Of a stretch of DNA of 64,000 bases, positions 46,318 to 55,230 are shown piece after piece; position 1 is the stretch's first letter; each line of letters begins with the position of its first letter. Position numbers and translations under genes: made by a program. This DNA is from Leptospiraceae bacterium (lineage in GTDB: Bacteria > Spirochaetota > Leptospiria > Leptospirales > Leptospiraceae). The notes under the pieces were generated by a model. The model did not search any database and was not told where the DNA came from. It saw only the letters and a program-made list of their open reading frames with translations. The DNA lies in contig JAGOHK010000015.1 of NCBI GenBank assembly GCA_017996175.1, positions 1 through 64,000 of the forward strand, given 5' to 3'.

Positions 46318-46965
46318 TTATTTCCCAAAATTAGGAAAACAAGTTCGCAAGAACTCGTGCTCCGTTTTATCTACTTCAGCAAAAAAAGATTCAAATAAAT
46401 CATGATTTACCGGCAAACAAGCATGATACCCTTCTTCTATTGTTGCGAATAATGGGTGTATGCCTAAAATCTTAGCCATAAATCGAGCAGGTTTTATAAG
46501 CATCGCATTGATTGGTCTATGAGCAAGCTCATAGAATTGACGTAAATTAAGTAGTACGATTTCTAATTGTTTAAAACGTTCTTCTGCATGATCTAGTTCA
46601 ATAAAATATTGATTGTATTGTTTTTGTGTTAAATCTGTTCCCACTTCCCATTTTTTTTCTAATATCAAGTATGCCATCTGAGTATCCAATTTATCAGTCA
46701 AGTTATTCAAATCAATCAAACGCTCCATACTTTCTCTAGTTTGGTCTTTTATCATACTTTTGATTTTATCGAATGAGCTTATTGCTAAATCTACCCATTC
46801 AGCTTTCGCATCAAGGTTGTATATTTTATCAAAAAAATAATTTACCATTTGGATTGTATCAGGTCTTTCGAAGTAATTTTGGTAAGTAATTTTAAATCTA
46901 TTTACTTGTGCTTGTACAACTTGTCTTTTGGCTGCGAGTATTTGCTCTTTGCTGTAATGAATCAT
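46318..46965 (-). CDS. FFLEELY-motif-like protein
   Basis: 215 residues, mostly helical, no membrane segment or signal peptide. The N-terminal YFFDKIY (about 43-49) and a C-terminal LRQFYELAHRPINAMLIKPAR...EEGYHA match my memory of the uncharacterised FFLEELY-motif family. It directly precedes motB (stop TAA followed by ATG), so a role with that stator-like protein is possible. Function unknown. Confidence 0.65.
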   Translation of the reverse strand: MIHYSKEQILAAKRQVVQAQVNRFKITYQNYFERPDTIQMVNYFFDKIYNLDAKAEWVDLAISSFDKIKSMIKDQTRESMERLIDLNNLTDKLDTQMAYLILEKKWEVGTDLTQKQYNQYFIELDHAEERFKQLEIVLLNLRQFYELAHRPINAMLIKPARFMAKILGIHPLFATIEEGYHACLPVNHDLFESFFAEVDKTEHEFLRTCFPNFGK

Positions 46966-47085
46966 GAATTATTCAGTGGAAAATTTTTCCCTTACTATTG
47001 TACCAATGACTAAATAGAATCAGTATACATTGGAGGGATAGGAATTTGTAAACTTTTTTTTATTTGATTTCCTTTGTAAATTCAA

Positions 47086-48072
47086 TTAGGTACGAAACAC
47101 TTTATCCCTCTCATAAAATTTTGTAATTCGATTTGTCATAAATTCCATAATTTCTATTACTTTTCCTTCCGGATATATACTTAATTGTCCAGATCTATCA
47201 AACGGATAATAAAGAATATCTGAGTCAGGTCTTAGTTTTTTCATTTTCTTTAGGTAATCTGCATTTATCCTAAATGTTCCTAAACTTATATCAAAAATTT
47301 TTTCTGCACTAATCCGGGTGAAAGCAAAATCTACAAAATTTCCGTAAATTTCTTTCCAATTTTTTACATGCAGAATAGGATCAAAACAAAGTCTCACTCT
47401 CCATCCGTCGCATAACGCAAGTTGAATATCGCTTAGTCTTCGATTTAAGGTTGGAGTTTTACTTTCGTATCGTTTTACAATTTCATCTGGAGAAATTGTC
47501 CACGCTAAGATTACATTTTCACAAGGTTTGAGGTGTTTTATTAAATGATACTTATTACTTTTAGTTCTAATTTCTATTGTTAAATTTGGATGTAATCTTG
47601 CGAAGTTAATCCAAGAACTAGTATATGGAACTAAATCTTCCATTGCTAATAGATCTGTTTCATAAGAAATACAAAGATAAGTAGGCTTATCCGTTAGTAA
47701 TTTTTCTGTTTCTCTAAAATAATCTTCCACGTTTACGAAGACTACAATATTTCCTGAACTGAACATTCCTTGTAAATAACAATATTCGCAATTATAAACA
47801 CAATTTAATATTAGAGTGTTGTAATAGAAGTTTTCAAATCCGTAATCATTTACAACGCTAGATCCTTTGTAATAAAAATTATCCTTTTTAACGGCTAATA
47901 TCAATTTAACCGAATTCTTTTGTTCTTGGAAATTTTGATTCGGACGATTAAAAATATGTTTGTAATTCTGGACTTTTATTTGAATAGAATTTTGATATTT
48001 TGTAAGGATTTGAGATGTGATCGGATAATGATACGCATCCTCTTCTATGTAAATATGACTAAATCGAATCAA
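47086..48072 (-). CDS. Spore photoproduct lyase-like radical SAM protein
   Basis: 328 residues starting at TTG 48072, which overlaps the lipase stop (TTGA). The frame is open further upstream to 48207, but that would overlap the lipase by 139 bp. The radical SAM motif CVYNCEYC (C-x-x-x-C-x-x-C) sits in the first half, followed by ISYETDLLAMEDL and RLCFDPILHV blocks typical of the SPL family. Spore photoproduct lyase reverses a thymine dimer; no sporulation is expected here, so it may repair DNA or have another substrate. Coupled with the lipase gene. Confidence 0.82.
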   Translation of the reverse strand: MIRFSHIYIEEDAYHYPITSQILTKYQNSIQIKVQNYKHIFNRPNQNFQEQKNSVKLILAVKKDNFYYKGSSVVNDYGFENFYYNTLILNCVYNCEYCYLQGMFSSGNIVVFVNVEDYFRETEKLLTDKPTYLCISYETDLLAMEDLVPYTSSWINFARLHPNLTIEIRTKSNKYHLIKHLKPCENVILAWTISPDEIVKRYESKTPTLNRRLSDIQLALCDGWRVRLCFDPILHVKNWKEIYGNFVDFAFTRISAEKIFDISLGTFRINADYLKKMKKLRPDSDILYYPFDRSGQLSIYPEGKVIEIMEFMTNRITKFYERDKVFRT

Positions 48073-49121
48073 GGAGGCAAATCGCCGTAAAACGTTACTT
48101 GAGTTGAAGATATATAAAGTTTTAAATCCAGATGGTCGTAGGCTCCAATATCCCGAACTGTGAGCGTATTTCCACTTAAACTTGCGCTTGTAGATGGAAC
48201 AATACAATCAGATGGGGCAAAGTTACTTCCTAAAACTGGGCAAGCTAAGTATAGTCCAGGAACAGACCCGCCTGCACCTCTGGTTCCAGATGAATTAACA
48301 GAGCCATAATAGGCATAGAAAAAATCATCTCTATCTGTCTTTGCATTAATATTGGTTAACTTAGCATTAGTCGCTCCGGATATTTTTCCATCAAAATTAT
48401 CCCAAGCCAAATCTCTTCCCCCGGTTGTATCTGTCATAAACCCGGCAATACTTCCTATAGTTCCTTTGTCTGCTTGGTATTCTGGGCTTGCCCACGGAGA
48501 ACCATGAAATGGTGTTCCCATTGTTATGATTCTATTTAGATAAGCAGGTCTAGTATCTTCATAAACAGCAAAACGACTAATAAGCCCACCCATAGAATGT
48601 GCCGCAATAACTACAGTGCCTGATTCAGAACCAAATAAAGCATCCATTCTTGTGCGAAATCGTCTTCCATTTGCCTCAATGGAATTCGAAGTGAGGTAAT
48701 CGAATGCGTAAACATCGTAATTAGCAGTGGTAACAATACCATCAAACGTAGAGCTACTAATAAAATCCGCCCAACTATCGGTAATAATCCTACCTCTCTG
48801 TTCACTAAAGGTAAAACCTCTACTGTCACGATCGTTAAAATCCCATCCATGAACTAAAACTAATTTCTTCTTACCCAAGGTTACATTTGCAGATGTAGCT
48901 TCCACAACGAAATCAAGATCTAATGAGGAGCCGGATTTAATAAGGGGACTAATATAGAATAGCTTCGCAGTATTTTCCCCATTGTCAACAAGACCAAAGA
49001 GTAGATACTGGAGGTATTGTTTAGTTTTCTTATCCTTGTCTTTATTGGAAAGAATTCCACACGAAAAAGCGAATAAAATTAAAAGAGCATATATAAAGTA
49101 ATTTTTAATAATAACTCTCAT
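48069..49121 (-). CDS. Lipase-like alpha/beta hydrolase, lipoprotein
   Basis: 350 residues from the ATG at 49121. Lipobox FAFSC near residue 20 suggests membrane attachment. The oxyanion block LVLVHGWD and the nucleophile elbow AHSMGGL (Ser) are clear, followed by MGTPFHGSPWA. An Asp and His complete the triad near the C-terminus (candidate IGAYDHLDL). It should hydrolyse lipid or ester substrates outside the cytoplasm. It starts 14 bp after the STAS gene and is coupled with the SPL-like gene downstream. Confidence 0.85.
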   Translation of the reverse strand: MRVIIKNYFIYALLILFAFSCGILSNKDKDKKTKQYLQYLLFGLVDNGENTAKLFYISPLIKSGSSLDLDFVVEATSANVTLGKKKLVLVHGWDFNDRDSRGFTFSEQRGRIITDSWADFISSSTFDGIVTTANYDVYAFDYLTSNSIEANGRRFRTRMDALFGSESGTVVIAAHSMGGLISRFAVYEDTRPAYLNRIITMGTPFHGSPWASPEYQADKGTIGSIAGFMTDTTGGRDLAWDNFDGKISGATNAKLTNINAKTDRDDFFYAYYGSVNSSGTRGAGGSVPGLYLACPVLGSNFAPSDCIVPSTSASLSGNTLTVRDIGAYDHLDLKLYISSTQVTFYGDLPP

Positions 49122-49135
49122 AAGAGTAACCACAT

Positions 49136-49471
49136 TTATTTGAAAGATTTAACTGCCTCTTCTTCGCTATCAAAAATTTCTAAGTGAGTATCCATGCCCG
49201 TCATTTTAAAAACTTTCGCCACAGACCCTACAATATTTACGATTTTTAAACTGCCTTGGTATTTTTTTAACCTATACATGCCCGTAACAAGCGTTCCAAT
49301 TCCAGATGAATCCATGAATGGAACTTTTAAAAGATTAAGGATAATTTGGTATTTCCCTTGTTTGATTTTTTCATCAATCATATCCTTTATTTCTTTGGTG
49401 TTATAAAGATCCACTTCACCAATTACATCTATTATTTGGATGGAATTATTTTCTCTTTCAATCATTTCCAT
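49136..49471 (-). CDS. STAS-domain anti-sigma factor antagonist
   Basis: 111 residues. A single STAS domain with the phosphorylatable Ser in VPFMDSSGIGTLV (about 50-62). Such proteins bind an RsbW-type kinase in the dephosphorylated state. The window has an RsbW-type domain in the response regulator at 14131, a possible partner by inference only. It is the first gene of the STAS-lipase-SPL run. Confidence 0.9.
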   Translation of the reverse strand: MEMIERENNSIQIIDVIGEVDLYNTKEIKDMIDEKIKQGKYQIILNLLKVPFMDSSGIGTLVTGMYRLKKYQGSLKIVNIVGSVAKVFKMTGMDTHLEIFDSEEEAVKSFK

Positions 49472-49695
49472 AGAATTACCGAATAAATTTTCCTCTTGTA
49501 TAATGACTCAAAAAGTAAGACTAATCTTTGCTTTTTCAGAGCCGCGCCTTTTATTAATAAATACATATTCCACTTCATACCATATCAAAATAGTAAAATT
49601 TGTCCAAAATGTCTATTTAGAAAACTTTCTTTTGGCGTTTGGTATAAGTAACTGATAGCTCTATCATATTTCAAGAAAAATATAATTGCTGGACA

Positions 49696-49735
49696 AAAAA
49701 AAAGCCTTGTCCAATGCAATGGACAAGGCTTTTTT
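49696..49735 (-). terminator. Strong intrinsic terminator after glnK
   Basis: A 13-bp perfect stem, AAAGCCTTGTCCA (49701-49713) with TGGACAAGGCTTT (49720-49732) and a 6-nt loop, flanked by A-runs on the left and T-runs on the right, so it can act in both directions. On the minus strand it follows the amtB-glnK operon by 14 bp. Confidence 0.9.
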
Positions 49736-49748
49736 GAGAAAGCGAATA

Positions 49749-50093
49749 CTAGATAGCGCTTGTTCCCCTTTCCCCATTTCTAATTCGAATTACTTCCTCA
49801 ATTGGCATGATGAAAATTTTTCCATCTCCAATTTTACCTTCACCTGTTTTGGCAGACTTTAGAATCGCATCAACAGTAGGTTTTACAAATTCATCATTGA
49901 CTGCTATTTCTAATCTAACTTTTCTAAGCAAATTGACTTGGTATTCATGTCCTCTAAATACTTCGGTTTTCCCCTTTTGCTGCCCATAACCTTGCACATC
50001 ACTTACAGTAAGCCGATAAATCTCATTTTTGGTAAGTTCCGCCTTTACTTCTTCTAGTTTATGCGGTTGAATAATTGCTACAATTAGTTTCAT
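49749..50093 (-). CDS. glnK: P-II nitrogen regulatory protein
   Basis: 114 residues, usual length. The T-loop FRGHEYQV has Tyr51, the uridylylation site, and the B-loop KTGEGKIGDGK and C-loop RNGERG are intact. It binds 2-oxoglutarate and ATP/ADP and gates the ammonium channel AmtB. It lies 13 bp after amtB with a good Shine-Dalgarno (AGGAGAT), the usual amtB-glnK pairing. Between 49472 and 49695 no gene is seen. Confidence 0.95.
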   Translation of the reverse strand: MKLIVAIIQPHKLEEVKAELTKNEIYRLTVSDVQGYGQQKGKTEVFRGHEYQVNLLRKVRLEIAVNDEFVKPTVDAILKSAKTGEGKIGDGKIFIMPIEEVIRIRNGERGTSAI

Positions 50094-50106
50094 TTACATT
50101 ATCTCC

Positions 50107-51414
50107 TTATATTCCGTATCCATTTTCACCATGAATCTCTTGGTCGAGACCCGCAATTTCTTTCTCTTCATCAATTCTAAATCCAATGGACTTTTCAATT
50201 AGAAAAGCTAGGATATAAGAAACTACGAAGGAATAAGCTCCAGTTGCAAGAACACTTACAGTTTGAACCCAGATTTGGTGACCACGAGTAACACCGTCAG
50301 CTAATGATAATGCAAATACTCCAGTTAAAATTGCTCCCAAGGCTCCACCAACACCATGAACACCAAAAGCATCTAAAGTATCATCATAACCGAGTTTACC
50401 TTTCATAAGAATTGCACCGTAACATACAGGCGAAACTATAAATCCCATGATAATTGCTTCCATGGGACCAACAAAGCCAGAAGCGGGTGTAATTACAACT
50501 AGACCCGCAACGATTCCGGATGCAGCACCAAGAGCAGTAGCTTTTTTAGTATGAATCCATTCAATCAATAACCAAGCAGCACCGGCAGCAGCAGGAGCAA
50601 TCAAGGTTACAAGAAAGGCTCTAGCAGCTAATCCATTGATAGCCAAACCAGAACCCGCATTAAAACCAAACCAACCAAACCATAATAATCCAGAACCAAG
50701 AAGGGTATAAGTCATATTATTCGGGTGAGTTAAAGTCGCAGCATCGCCTTTACGTTTACCAATTACTAAGGCAGCTGCGAGACCAGCAATCCCAGAAATT
50801 AAGTGAACTACCGTTCCACCAGCAAAGTCAAGAGCACCGTCTTTGAATAACCAACCATCCGCAGCCCAAACCCAATGTGCGACTGGGTCATAAACTAAAG
50901 TTGCCCAAAGAAAAATAAATACCACGTAACCAGAGAGTTTTACTCTCTCAGCGATAGCACCGGAAATAAGAGCCGGAGTAATTAAAGCAAACATCCCTTG
51001 GAATAAGAAATGGACATATTTCGGAATTGTTCCCTCAAGTGTATCTAAATCAATTCCTTTCAAAAAAGCTAAGCTAAAATCTCCATAGAAAGGGTTACTC
51101 CCTGAAAAAGCAAAGCTATACCCAAACATAGTCCACTGCAAAGTTAACACAATAATTGCTATGAAACTATGCATCATAGTAGAAAGAACGTTTTTGGATT
51201 TAACGATACCGCCATAGAATAAAGCCAAACCTGGAATCATGAAGAATACCAATGCAGAAGATACTATCATCCAAGTGGTATCCGCTTTATCTAGCGTCGG
51301 CGCAGGTGCCGGTGCTGGTGTACTTGTTGCATCTTGGCCATTTAACAAGGTCGGAATTAGAATCGCCATGATAAACAGGACTAGATATTTGAATTTACTT
51401 TTGTTTAACATCAA
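50107..51414 (-). CDS. amtB: Ammonium transporter AmtB
   Basis: 435 residues. An N-terminal signal-like helix and an Ala/Pro-rich linker (about 1-40), then 11 membrane helices with ammonium-transporter landmarks (FYGGIVKSKNVLSTMMHS, GFNAGSG, AFGVHGVGGALGA). A strong GGGGG precedes the ATG, and a sigma-54-like promoter is 114 bp upstream. Inner-membrane transport of ammonium, regulated by the co-transcribed GlnK. Confidence 0.95.
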   Translation of the reverse strand: MMLNKSKFKYLVLFIMAILIPTLLNGQDATSTPAPAPAPTLDKADTTWMIVSSALVFFMIPGLALFYGGIVKSKNVLSTMMHSFIAIIVLTLQWTMFGYSFAFSGSNPFYGDFSLAFLKGIDLDTLEGTIPKYVHFLFQGMFALITPALISGAIAERVKLSGYVVFIFLWATLVYDPVAHWVWAADGWLFKDGALDFAGGTVVHLISGIAGLAAALVIGKRKGDAATLTHPNNMTYTLLGSGLLWFGWFGFNAGSGLAINGLAARAFLVTLIAPAAAGAAWLLIEWIHTKKATALGAASGIVAGLVVITPASGFVGPMEAIIMGFIVSPVCYGAILMKGKLGYDDTLDAFGVHGVGGALGAILTGVFALSLADGVTRGHQIWVQTVSVLATGAYSFVVSYILAFLIEKSIGFRIDEEKEIAGLDQEIHGENGYGI

Positions 51415-51757
51415 AGAGCCCCCTATTACTGTTGAACTACACTTTATTTATTTACCACTCTATAAATAAAATAGAAATTGTAAGAAGTGTAATTCTTTTA
51501 TTTTAAATTAATTTTTGTAAGATATTTTGCAAAAATTGTACCTTCTTTGTAATTTAAACAAGAATGGCTTAAAAAAGATAAAACTCAATGAACATACGGA
51601 TTCTTGTAATAGAATGGAATCATTAGGTATCAAAGTAAAATGTTTGGTTAAAAAAGGATTAAACTGTTAGATCTACTAGTTTTTTCTAAAAGCAATATAA
51701 GTCTTGTTTTTGTATGTACACTCTGCTTATTCTTTTGGCAATCGTTGGTTTAAAAAA
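51415..51757. other. Intergenic region upstream of amtB
   Basis: 343 bp without a gene. It holds the amtB leader and the sigma-54-like promoter at 51528-51543. The remainder (51544-51757) is AT-rich, with nothing else recognised. Confidence 0.6.
51528..51543 (-). promoter_or_regulatory. Sigma-54-like promoter for amtB-glnK
   Basis: On the minus strand the site reads AGGTACAATTTTTGCA, against consensus TGGCACN5TTGCA. The -24 GG (51542-51541) and -12 GC (51530-51529) are both present with correct spacing of ten bases. Transcription would start near 51517, giving a ~100-nt leader. Nitrogen-responsive sigma-54 control of amtB-glnK is known in many bacteria. Confidence 0.6.
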
Positions 51758-52117
51758 TTAATCTAATTTTTTTAAAGTTTCTCTGAGCCATTTTGCGGAC
51801 TCGATTTTCTTGCCATCAGGTAATTTTACGTAGTATTTGTTGCCGGTAAGATAGGATTTCGTAGCAATCCTATCTATAAAGTCTTCCACAGTTTTAATTT
51901 TACTTCCTGCATAATCTAGTTTTTTTTGCATATGCTCTCGGGCTTCTTTCCCAGAAAATTCTTCTCCATTTCGAATAAATTTTAAATTCGCCTCGGGTTT
52001 GTCTAATTCTTTCAGCAGAAATTTAATCTTATCCGCTTCGGTCAGAATATGTTTATTTTGGGAATGTAAGGAAAACAGAGAAAGTAGGGAAATAAATAGA
52101 ATTAAAAATTGCTTCAT
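51758..52117 (-). CDS. DUF5329-like exported protein
   Basis: 119 residues. Signal peptide (about 1-19), then FIRNGEEFSGKEAREHMQKKL, IKTVEDFIDRIATKS and KYYVKLPDGKKIESAKWLR, which match my memory of the DUF5329 family. Function unknown; probably periplasmic. Strong Shine-Dalgarno (AGGAGA). Confidence 0.8.
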   Translation of the reverse strand: MKQFLILFISLLSLFSLHSQNKHILTEADKIKFLLKELDKPEANLKFIRNGEEFSGKEAREHMQKKLDYAGSKIKTVEDFIDRIATKSYLTGNKYYVKLPDGKKIESAKWLRETLKKLD

Positions 52118-52205
52118 GTAAATCTCCTAGAACACCTTTTTCTTTTTCAGGTTTCAACTATTTATATACAAGGTCAATCTATTTATCCCTATTATTTTCA
52201 ATGTT

Positions 52206-52904
52206 CTATTTTAGTTTGTTTAAAACTTTTTGGTAAAACTTGAGACCAGAATTTTTATTGATAAACTTTTGTAATTGTTTTACAAAAATATGATCTTCAT
52301 CGATTCCTTTAATATTTTCTAAATATTGATTGGCTTTGTCAGGCTCAGTTCGCAATGCAAAGTATTTTCCAAGTGCAAAGTTAAATGCTAAAATTTCCTG
52401 AATATGAAAGGTTGCTTTTTCAGGATATAAAAGTCTAAAGTCATATTTATTCTGAAGTAGTTCTGGAATTTTATCTAATTCTTTTGAGTCGAGGTAAATC
52501 TCTATTTGACTCACTTTTCCAAAAATATAATCAGGAAACTTTTTTGCCGTTAGCCTCGCGATTTCGTTTGCATTAACAAAATCTTCTTCTTCCCGATAAA
52601 CATTTTCCAAGTAATTGTAAAAGATTTGTATATCCGAATATTCTTCGATCATCTCTTTTAGTTTTGGAATTTGATCCTTTGGATGTTTTTGAACTGAATA
52701 ATAAAAATCACAAATTTCATCACGTAAATCAGAAGTAATTTTACGACGTGTATTTAACGAATCCCAATTGATACTGTAAGATACCGTTGCGATGCTTGGA
52801 ACTTTTCTATCTTCTTCAAGAGGAGCACTTAACTCTTCTTCGGCTACTTGCTCTGGCTCAAAACTAGAACCTGGCGTTCTTTTTCTTCGACTGGACTTTC
52901 TCAT
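52206..52904 (-). CDS. Hypothetical helical (TPR-like) protein
   Basis: 232 residues. A charged, low-complexity start (KSSRRKRTPG) is followed by helices with IFYNYLENVYREEEDFVNANEIARL-like spacing that suggests TPR repeats (about 90-220). No signal peptide. No family recognised. It stands alone, between the DUF5329 and acyltransferase genes, with gaps of 88 bp and 187 bp. Confidence 0.65.
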   Translation of the reverse strand: MRKSSRRKRTPGSSFEPEQVAEEELSAPLEEDRKVPSIATVSYSINWDSLNTRRKITSDLRDEICDFYYSVQKHPKDQIPKLKEMIEEYSDIQIFYNYLENVYREEEDFVNANEIARLTAKKFPDYIFGKVSQIEIYLDSKELDKIPELLQNKYDFRLLYPEKATFHIQEILAFNFALGKYFALRTEPDKANQYLENIKGIDEDHIFVKQLQKFINKNSGLKFYQKVLNKLK

Positions 52905-53091
52905 AATTTCATGAATTGGAGAAAACTCAAATTACACAAGTGTTTTTTGATTTTTTAAGACTACCGGAGACTGATTAGATTTTCATTAGATCCCAATCAG
53001 TCAACCAAGTGTCAAAGCCATCAAGTTAAAGATTTCTCCCAAGGATAGATACTGAATTTGTGCATCATTCAATCGTTAACGGAAATTACCT

Positions 53092-54372
53092 CTAGTCAAC
53101 CAAACTTTCTGTATCAAATGGTTTTACAATCGGACGAGAAAGATACATAGATGCATCAAGTAATTCCTGCAAGTCAACTCGAAGTCTTGCCATCATAGAA
53201 TCAATCGCAGCCCGTTTTTTTGTTTTGTATTCGCCGTAGTATTCAGATAAGTGAAATGGTTTTTTGAAAGTTATATAAGCTTTACGCGGCAAATGAGCAG
53301 CTTCCCCACCTAAAGCGCGTGGAATTTTTCCAAATATGTATGATTCATAACGAGTAAGCCATTCGTAAAAACGTTCCGGTGTAGGATTGGATGCAAGATA
53401 ATCACCCTTAATCGCAATAAAGTCAAATGCCTTTACGCATTCTCGTTTGAACCATTCTATTTCTTGGTTAGTAAGTTTTGGAAGAGTATCATCAGGATAT
53501 TTAATCATAACCATTTCCATTACAGCAAATAGGTGACGGAGTTTATGAATTGCATCATCGTCTCTCTTGTAACCTTTGATTTGAAATCTATCGGCACAAT
53601 TATCCAAAATAGCATGACGAATACGACCAACACGGTAGTCAAAATCATGTTTGTCACCGTCTTTGATTCCGTATTCTCTTTCTGCTTCTTCCATCATATA
53701 GCGACCAACAGTGAGAAACCGACGAAGCATATTTTTGCGACCCGGGTCAATGCTATAATGTTTTTCTAGTTTTCGAATTGAATCTTCTAAATCATTTCGA
53801 ATTTCTCTTTCCGTAGCATCAATTACATATTTCATAAACCCAGGCAAAATAGTTACATCGGCATTTGGATCCAGTTTCTTCGCATCTTCATATCCCCAGA
53901 AACCTAACTGAGCAAGCCCAGGTTGGAATGGCATTAAGTTATCATTTTCCCCACTTGTAGGTTCTCCCTCTGGGAATAATACCAATTTGCCTTCTTTAGC
54001 GGCTAACGCACTTCTTGCCGCTTTGAGAGAATCTCGATCAGGAATCCCAGCAATTACAGAAAACGCACCAATTCCAGAAATGACTTTTCCAACCATTCCC
54101 CCATTCCATTCAAACACTTGTCTAGAAGCCATAAATTTAAAACGTGTTCCCATCAAGTTTGCAATATGGTATGCGATAGGCGGCTCAGCCGTAGTCGGAT
54201 GATTTGTAAAAAATAGCAATCTATCTTTTTTTAAACTTCTAAGCATTGCTTTGTCTTCGTCTGTAATCACTACTTCATTGATATTTTGCACCGCTTTTAG
54301 TAAAACGGGAAATAGTAAATCGGCAGTCCAATTGAGTGCGAGATTAAATGTGGCTGGAATGAATGGTTGCAT
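53092..54372 (-). CDS. Acyltransferase (PlsC family)
   Basis: 426 residues. PlsC motif I reads NHPTTAEP (H-x4-E in place of the usual H-x4-D), motif III is FPEGEPTS (FPEG), and GLAQLGFW fits motif IV. Membrane association is likely through the N-terminal segment. The long C-terminal region (about 200-426) is unusual for simple PlsC proteins. It probably acylates a lysophospholipid or similar glycerolipid. GAGGAT precedes the ATG. Confidence 0.82.
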   Translation of the reverse strand: MQPFIPATFNLALNWTADLLFPVLLKAVQNINEVVITDEDKAMLRSLKKDRLLFFTNHPTTAEPPIAYHIANLMGTRFKFMASRQVFEWNGGMVGKVISGIGAFSVIAGIPDRDSLKAARSALAAKEGKLVLFPEGEPTSGENDNLMPFQPGLAQLGFWGYEDAKKLDPNADVTILPGFMKYVIDATEREIRNDLEDSIRKLEKHYSIDPGRKNMLRRFLTVGRYMMEEAEREYGIKDGDKHDFDYRVGRIRHAILDNCADRFQIKGYKRDDDAIHKLRHLFAVMEMVMIKYPDDTLPKLTNQEIEWFKRECVKAFDFIAIKGDYLASNPTPERFYEWLTRYESYIFGKIPRALGGEAAHLPRKAYITFKKPFHLSEYYGEYKTKKRAAIDSMMARLRVDLQELLDASMYLSRPIVKPFDTESLVD

Positions 54373-54488
54373 TTAGATTGATCCTCTTGTAAAAACTACT
54401 ATCTCAACGGAAATTTTTTTTCAACTTTGAGTCAACCTTTTTTGTGAATGGATTGACAAAACCAAATGTTCGTTCTGAGATAGCAGGC

Positions 54489-54917
54489 ATGCGCTTAACA
54501 TTACTTACTGTTTTATTTCTTATTCAATGTGCATTTCCACATCGATTTACGATGGGAGATTTAGATGGAACAATTTCCAAGAAAAAACACTTCCAAGTCA
54601 TGGTCAGCGAAACTGGCTTTAATTTTGAACAAGGCATAGCGATAGCGCAAGCCGGTATGTTAGCCACTAACTCCAAAGCAAATATGGAGGGTGTTCGCCA
54701 ACTTGAATACGTTAAGCTCGCTATAGCACTCTCAACCATGGGACCTGTAACTGGAAGGAAAACTTTTAACAGTACCTATGCTGATGATCTTACAGATGTA
54801 ATCTATCAACATTGTAAGTCAGGAAAAATTGTGAACCTAAAGAGCATACGTGAATCAGCCCGCTATCCTGTCGTAAGTGGAGAAATTATTCGCATTGAAG
54901 GAGATTGTCTTGAATAA
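54489..54917 (+). CDS. Small lipoprotein, first of a related triplet
   Basis: 142 residues from the ATG at 54489 (AGG upstream). Lipobox LIQC (Cys13). The C-terminal part DDLTDVIYQHCKSGKI...GDC shares a Cys-x-x-Gly-x-Ile and final Gly-x-Cys pattern with the next two genes. The stop overlaps the start of the second gene by 8 bp. A TTGACA at 54453 is a possible -35. Function unknown. Confidence 0.7.
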   Translation: MRLTLLTVLFLIQCAFPHRFTMGDLDGTISKKKHFQVMVSETGFNFEQGIAIAQAGMLATNSKANMEGVRQLEYVKLAIALSTMGPVTGRKTFNSTYADDLTDVIYQHCKSGKIVNLKSIRESARYPVVSGEIIRIEGDCLE

Positions 54918-55230
54918 ATTATTTAAAATTCTATTAATCGCATTATTGGTATTAGCCTCAGGGATTGTAAACTGTGTTCAATTACATTCGATTGCAATTA
55001 ATTCTCAGCCTGAACCAAAAGAAAGAGAAAAGCAGATAACAGCACAAACTGACAAGCTAGTGTTCCTAGCATTTAATTTTAATAATGATTTTTTAGACGA
55101 AGCTCCAAAAAAACTTTTAGAACAATGCAAAGATGGAAAAATTAAAGGCATTGTTTCGAAGTTTGAGACAGTGAACTATTTCTTATTCATACGATATGTT
55201 ATAAAAGCTAGTGGTTACTGTGTAAAATGA
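54910..55230 (+). CDS. Small lipoprotein, second of the triplet
   Basis: 106 residues from TTG at 54910, chosen because GAAGGAGA is 8 bases upstream and the start lies at the end of the previous gene. Lipobox IVNC (Cys22). The pattern FNNDFLDEAPKKLLEQCKDGKI...ASGYC aligns with both neighbours. Its stop overlaps the third gene's ATG (ATGA). Likely a tandem duplication product. Confidence 0.7.
   Translation: MNKLFKILLIALLVLASGIVNCVQLHSIAINSQPEPKEREKQITAQTDKLVFLAFNFNNDFLDEAPKKLLEQCKDGKIKGIVSKFETVNYFLFIRYVIKASGYCVK

Noticed and set aside
48073-48207. Longer start for the SPL-like gene
   Set aside because: It would overlap the lipase gene by 139 bp, and the TTG at 48072 makes a natural stop-start coupling.
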